Shown here piece after piece: positions 60,349-64,000 of a stretch of 64,000 nt of DNA. Where the stretch lies: assembly GCF_000472865.1 (NCBI RefSeq), contig NZ_AXAP01000036.1:1-64000 (forward strand). Direction: 5' to 3'. The position numbers and the translations under genes are program-made. The notes below the pieces were generated by a model. The model was given only the letters and a program-made list of their open reading frames with translations. It had not been told where the DNA came from and did no database searches. Within the stretch, counting starts at the first letter, position 1. The number at the start of each line of letters is the position of its first letter. This DNA comes from Bradyrhizobium elkanii WSM2783 (GTDB taxonomy: Bacteria; Pseudomonadota; Alphaproteobacteria; Rhizobiales; Xanthobacteraceae).

Positions 60349-61235
60349 ACCTTGAAGTAACCCGGCTGGCCGATGTCGGCGATCAAGTTAGCCCCCGTGG
60401 GCGTCCAGCCCAACCGCTGCTGCGTCAACGCGCTGGAGGCCGGCATGTCCAAACCGGCGAACATTGCCAGTGGCCCGTAATAATCGGCCGCCTCTTCTTT
60501 CTTGATCGAAACAACCGGCACATTCAACGCGCGGCCGATCACTTCGATGACTTGGCGCATGGGTACGCCTTCTTCGCCAACAGCGTGGTAAATTCCGTCT
60601 ACCGCGCCCTTCTCCAGCGCAAGCCGGTATAAGCGGGCGACATCCTGCCTATGCGCCGCAGCCCAGCGTTCGGCGCCTTCGCCGACATAGGCGGCGGCGC
60701 CTTTTTGACGCGCGAGCTCGAGCAGATAAGTGATCAGCCCAGCTTTTCCGTCGGCGCCATGCACTTGCGGCAGGCGTATCGCCATCGCGCGCACGCCGCG
60801 CGACGCATAGGCCAAACCGGCCTGCTCGGACGCGCGCGGAACATGCGGGCTGGAATCGCGCCGCATATCTTCGGTGATCACCACACCTGGCGCGATGAGG
60901 CCCGTTCCCGAGGTCACGATGAAAGGCTTGTTCGTCCCTGCCAGTACGTCGCCCATTGCTTCGATGGCGGCCTTGTCGATTGCGCCATTCTCCGCGAATT
61001 TCGTGAAATCATGGATGAAGGCCAGATGGATCACGCCGTCCGAATCCCTTGCGCCGCGCTTCAGGCTTTCGTGGTCCTGCAGCGAGCCGCGATGAACTTC
61101 CGCGCCTAGTTTCTCGAGCGTCCCGACGTTCGCTTCGGAGCGCGCGAGGCCGACAACCTGGTGCCCGTTTGCGATGAGTTCTTTTGTAGTTTCGGTGCCG
61201 ATAAATCCGGCGGCGCCGGTGACAAATACGCGCAT
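60345..61235 (-). CDS. SDR-type NAD(P)-dependent epimerase-like protein
   Basis: This 296-residue extended/atypical SDR begins MRVFVTGAAGFIGTETTKELIANGHQVVGLARSE, giving the TGAAGFIG cofactor loop. DGVIHLAFIHDF and VTSGTGLIAPG follow, and the usual YxxxK is less clear (AGLAYASRGV). Substrate unknown. GGGAGTGCCTCTC precedes ATG 61235. Divergent from the MmyB-type regulator. Confidence 0.85.
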   Translation of the reverse strand: MRVFVTGAAGFIGTETTKELIANGHQVVGLARSEANVGTLEKLGAEVHRGSLQDHESLKRGARDSDGVIHLAFIHDFTKFAENGAIDKAAIEAMGDVLAGTNKPFIVTSGTGLIAPGVVITEDMRRDSSPHVPRASEQAGLAYASRGVRAMAIRLPQVHGADGKAGLITYLLELARQKGAAAYVGEGAERWAAAHRQDVARLYRLALEKGAVDGIYHAVGEEGVPMRQVIEVIGRALNVPVVSIKKEEAADYYGPLAMFAGLDMPASSALTQQRLGWTPTGANLIADIGQPGYFKV

Positions 61236-61326
61236 GAGAGGCACTCCCTGTTCAGAATGCCGGGATATTGCTAAGCTGATCATTCGGGTAAAGTAGTGAG
61301 ATTATACAGGTATAATCGCTAACAGG

Positions 61327-62151
61327 ATGACAGACGCGAACTCGCTCGGGGCTTATCTCAAGGATCGTCGCGCTAAGCTCGATCCTACGGCATTCGGCTT
61401 TCCGCTAAAGCGGCGGCGAACGCCGGGACTTCGGCGCGAAGAAGTGGCGCAGCGGGCGAATGTGAGCGCCACATGGTACACTTGGCTGGAGCAGGGGCGC
61501 GGCGGCGCGCCTTCCGCTGATGTGCTGGATCGCATTGCTCGCGCCATGATGCTGACCGACGTCGAGCGCGAACATCTGTTTCTGCTCGGCCTGGGCCGGC
61601 CACCCGAAGTCCGCTATCATGCGCCCGAAGGTATCTCACCCCGTCTGCAACGCGTGCTCGACACGCTGGAATGCAGTCCCGCTTTCATTCGCACGGCGAC
61701 ATGGGATTTGATCGCGTGGAACAGGGCCGCCGCGACGGTCCTCACCGACTACAGCAAACTGCCGGATGGGCAGCGCAATGTCCTGCGCTTGATGTTCCGC
61801 GATAGCCGCGTGCGCGCAGCGCAGTCCAACTGGCAAAGTGTTGCGCGCTATGTTGTGGCGTCCTTCCGCGCGGATGTGGCGCGCGCCGGTGCCGCGCGCA
61901 ATGTGCAATCGCTGATCGATGAACTCTCCGCGACAAGCCCCGAATTCGCGGCAATGTGGCGTGACAACGACGTGCAGGGGCATGGCGATGGCGTGAAAGT
62001 CCTGCATCATCCCATCGCCGGACCGCTCTCGATGGAGTTTTCTGCTTTCGCCGTCGATGGCCGGCCCGACCTCAATATGGTGATCTACAATCCTGCAACG
62101 CCCGCGGACGCTGACAAGATCCGCGCGCTTCTGAAGTCTCCGCCTCAGTAG
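61327..62151 (+). CDS. XRE-type regulator with MmyB-like ligand domain
   Basis: This 274-residue protein has an N-terminal HTH (LGAYLKDRRAKLDPTAFGF...RRTPGLRREEVAQRANVSATWYTWLEQGRGGAPSADVLDRIARAMMLTDVEREHLFLLG) and the MmyB-like C-terminal domain (WDLIAWNRAAATVLTDYSKLPDGQRNVLRLMF) that binds fatty-acid-like ligands in relatives. It diverges from the SDR gene, its likely target. Confidence 0.88.
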   Translation: MTDANSLGAYLKDRRAKLDPTAFGFPLKRRRTPGLRREEVAQRANVSATWYTWLEQGRGGAPSADVLDRIARAMMLTDVEREHLFLLGLGRPPEVRYHAPEGISPRLQRVLDTLECSPAFIRTATWDLIAWNRAAATVLTDYSKLPDGQRNVLRLMFRDSRVRAAQSNWQSVARYVVASFRADVARAGAARNVQSLIDELSATSPEFAAMWRDNDVQGHGDGVKVLHHPIAGPLSMEFSAFAVDGRPDLNMVIYNPATPADADKIRALLKSPPQ

Positions 62152-62330
62152 GCGCGCCCCCGACGGACTCGATCTCAGCGGTAGCGAAAGCTGCGCGTTG
62201 GCTGGTTGAACAAGCGATTCGATAGGCGACGGTGTGACTTTCGTTTCGCGTCAAAGCGGCAAGGTTCAGAGCGAGCGAACGGTTTCCGGTTTGCGTCTCA
62301 AAGCAGACGCCGGCGTTTATGCGTGCCGCC

Positions 62331-62933
62331 CTAATCGAATTCGAGCACGTCGGCGGCTGCGAGGCGGCCGGGGGTGCGGTGGAAGAGATCGCGATCGATG
62401 ACCGCGCACAGCTTTGGCGCCGGCAGCTTGTCGCCGCCGCGCATCAGGTTCTTGATCTCGAAATGGCCGTCTTCGCAGATCGTCTTGAGCGAGGCGATGA
62501 TGCGGCTGATCCGGCCGCCTTCCCCAAATGGCAGGAGCAGCCGCTCATAGGCGACCGGCCGTCCATAGATGTCGTCGACATGTGCGATCGTGTAGACCGG
62601 CAGGCCGCGGGCGATGCATTCGTGGTAGACTGGCATAATGATCGGTGCGAGGCGCGGGCCCAGATAGTCGTCGAGAGCGCGGCCCTTTCCGGTGTGCCCG
62701 TAGGCATGCGCCATCCGCGTGCCCTCGCTCTGGATCGTCAATCGCGGCGGCTGCGGTTCGGCTTCGACCGCGTAGTGGACGAGGTCGAGCCTCTCATCCT
62801 CTAATCGTTCCGGCTCATATTCATCGACGCGGGGCGTCGATTGGTCACGGGCATAAAGCCTGAGCCAGGTGTTCAGCAGATCGCGCTGCCGGATCGATTT
62901 AATGATCGATGAATTGGCGCTCTCGAATTCCAA
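62331..62933 (-). CDS. PAS-domain-like protein of Bradyrhizobium type
   Basis: This 200-residue protein starts MEFESANSSIIKSIRQRDLLNTWLRLYARDQSTPRVDEYEPERLEDERLDLVHY and contains YGHTGKGRALDDYLGPRLAPIIMPVYHECIARGLPVYTIAHVDDIYGRPVAYERLLLPFG. The pattern G-D-L-P...PVYHECI...YERLLLPF fits the PAS_5-like family frequent in Rhizobiales. No output domain; probably a small sensory protein. Confidence 0.7.
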   Translation of the reverse strand: MEFESANSSIIKSIRQRDLLNTWLRLYARDQSTPRVDEYEPERLEDERLDLVHYAVEAEPQPPRLTIQSEGTRMAHAYGHTGKGRALDDYLGPRLAPIIMPVYHECIARGLPVYTIAHVDDIYGRPVAYERLLLPFGEGGRISRIIASLKTICEDGHFEIKNLMRGGDKLPAPKLCAVIDRDLFHRTPGRLAAADVLEFD

Positions 62934-63268
62934 GGTCGAAAATCCGTCCCAGGACCAGATGGCCGGAGCATCGGCTTGACCGGGAAATATTCTATGAAGG
63001 CTTGGCTGCGCACCAAAACACCGTTAATGGCGACTTTCCGAAGCGATAAATCGGGCGTGGCCGCAATTGGACTATTGGAGCAGGCGGAACCGGTACGGGT
63101 GCGTCCACAGTGCTCTGCTTTCCACCTTGCCTAACCCTTGTCGCATCGGCATATTCCGCCGCCGGAGGCGGCGGTCCGGGATGGTTTTCCGGGGTCGCGG
63201 AAAACCAACCGGATCAGGAAAAGATTGGCCGCGCTCACAATCGCAGCGAGGCCGACGGGGGAAATTGT
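62934..63268. other. Intergenic region with paired hairpins before ABC gene
   Basis: No gene is supported here. CCGCCGCC/GGCGGCGG forms a tight hairpin near 63157-63174, and GGTTTTCCG (63183-63191) pairs perfectly with CGGAAAACC (63198-63206). Both lie 60-110 bp before the ABC start and could shape the leader RNA. Confidence 0.55.
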
Positions 63269-64000
63269 TTGGCCGACGAGTTCATTCTCGAGACCCACGG
63301 ATTGACCAAGGAATTCGCGGGTTTCTTTGCCGTACGCGACGTCGCGTTGAAAGTGCGTCGCGGCAGCATCCATGCGTTGATCGGGCCCAATGGGGCCGGC
63401 AAGACGACGTGCTTCAACCTCCTGACAAAATTCCTAAAGCCGTCTGCCGGCCGGATTGCATATAAGGGGCAGGACATCACCGCGATGCCACCGGCCGATG
63501 TCGCGCGTCTCGGATTGGTGCGCTCGTTTCAGATCTCGGCGGTTTTCCCGCATCTGACGGCGCTGGAGAATGTTCGCGTCGCTTTGCAGCGCCAACACGG
63601 CAATTCCTTCGATTTCTGGCGCTCGAAAAGCGTGCTCGACCGCTACAACGCCCGCGCGTTGGAGCTGCTCGACGATGTCGGCCTGAGCGAGTTCGCCAAC
63701 ATTCCCGCCGTCGAGATGCCCTATGGCCGCAAGCGCGCCCTAGAGATTGCAACGACGATCGCGCTCGACCCGGAGATGATGTTGCTGGACGAGCCGATGG
63801 CCGGCATGGGCCATGAGGACATCGACAAGATCGCCGCCTTGATCAAGCGCATCTCCGCGAAATACACCATCCTGATGGTCGAACATAACCTCTCGGTGGT
63901 GGCGAATCTTTCCGACATCATCACCGTGTTGACGCGAGGGCAGGTGCTCGCGGAGGGCCATTATGCCGACCTCTCCAAGGACGAGCGAGTGAAGGAAGCC
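63269..64000 (+). CDS. ABC transporter ATP-binding protein (LivG/UrtD type), partial
   Basis: The frame runs to the window edge, 244 codons so far. It has Walker A IGPNGAGKTTCFNL, the long LivG-type insert (RLGLVRSFQISAVFPHLTALENVRVALQRQHG), a signature region PYGRKRALEIATTIALDPEMMLLDEPMAGMG with Walker B, and the His-loop MVEHNLSVV. The signature is YGRKR in place of LSGGQ. It powers branched-chain amino acid or urea/amide uptake. Start TTG 63269 follows GGGGGAA. Confidence 0.85.
   Translation, partial: MADEFILETHGLTKEFAGFFAVRDVALKVRRGSIHALIGPNGAGKTTCFNLLTKFLKPSAGRIAYKGQDITAMPPADVARLGLVRSFQISAVFPHLTALENVRVALQRQHGNSFDFWRSKSVLDRYNARALELLDDVGLSEFANIPAVEMPYGRKRALEIATTIALDPEMMLLDEPMAGMGHEDIDKIAALIKRISAKYTILMVEHNLSVVANLSDIITVLTRGQVLAEGHYADLSKDERVKEA

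Noticed and set aside
1..64000. tRNA or rRNA genes
   Set aside because: I looked for tRNA-like cloverleafs, especially near both att sites and the guaA scar, and for rRNA-like stretches, and saw none.

Overview
The window looks like chromosomal DNA of a Bradyrhizobium-type alphaproteobacterium. It is GC-rich with GC-biased third codon positions. It carries a DctA dicarboxylate transporter, several small secreted proteins of a Bradyrhizobiaceae type, REP-like hairpins, and two halves of a long repeat that I recall as widespread in Bradyrhizobium genomes. Family assignments come from reading the translations; no database search was run.

Layout. (1) 1-8.8 kb is an eroded mobile or accessory zone. 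It has an Hsp70-like gene, a broken AlpA-type regulator, an HTH/hydrolase operon, a YqeY-like gene, a partial second copy of the Hsp70 3' end, a LysR/SDR/Rossmann-oxidoreductase locus, a frameshifted 3' end of guaA (a known integration target), and a reverse transcriptase fragment joined tail-to-tail to a truncated AraC gene. (2) 9.6-10.9 kb holds a DMT exporter and the left half of the Bradyrhizobium repeat. (3) 10.93-31.21 kb is a ~20.3-kb integrative element bounded by an 11-bp direct repeat that splits that repeat. In order it carries a tyrosine integrase with candidate arm sites, small genes, two AlpA-like regulators flanking helically phased iterons, a primase/VapE-type helicase, a 9-bp iteron cluster, a Nu1-like small terminase, HTH and hypothetical genes, a free HEAGH peptidase, and a cargo block: DUF4268 nuclease, secreted protein plus membrane-anchored Mrr nuclease, SRAP protein and YaaC-like protein. 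The right end has more small genes, including a stand-alone RarA/MgsA C-terminal-like protein. No capsid, tail, portal or large terminase gene is present, so the content resembles a phage satellite with probable defence cargo. (4) 31.6-64 kb is ordinary chromosome: small enzymes, a TetR gene with two strong palindromic operators, Rrf2, MFS and ICMT genes, hydrolases, a SWIM-SNF2 helicase, a Zn-alcohol dehydrogenase, GntR, dctA, an ArsR/SRPBCC operon, a CadC-like TPR regulator, an ECF sigma factor with a matching promoter pair, a cupredoxin, DUF427, a MOSC-flavin-[2Fe-2S] fusion, a TMEM175-like channel, and the start of a LivG-type ABC ATPase cut by the window end.

Most worth following up are the satellite-like element as a unit (att sites, arm sites, two iteron systems, terS without virion genes) and its cargo, especially the coupled pair of an exported protein and a membrane-tethered Mrr endonuclease at 23.97-25.58 kb, which I cannot match to a named defence system.
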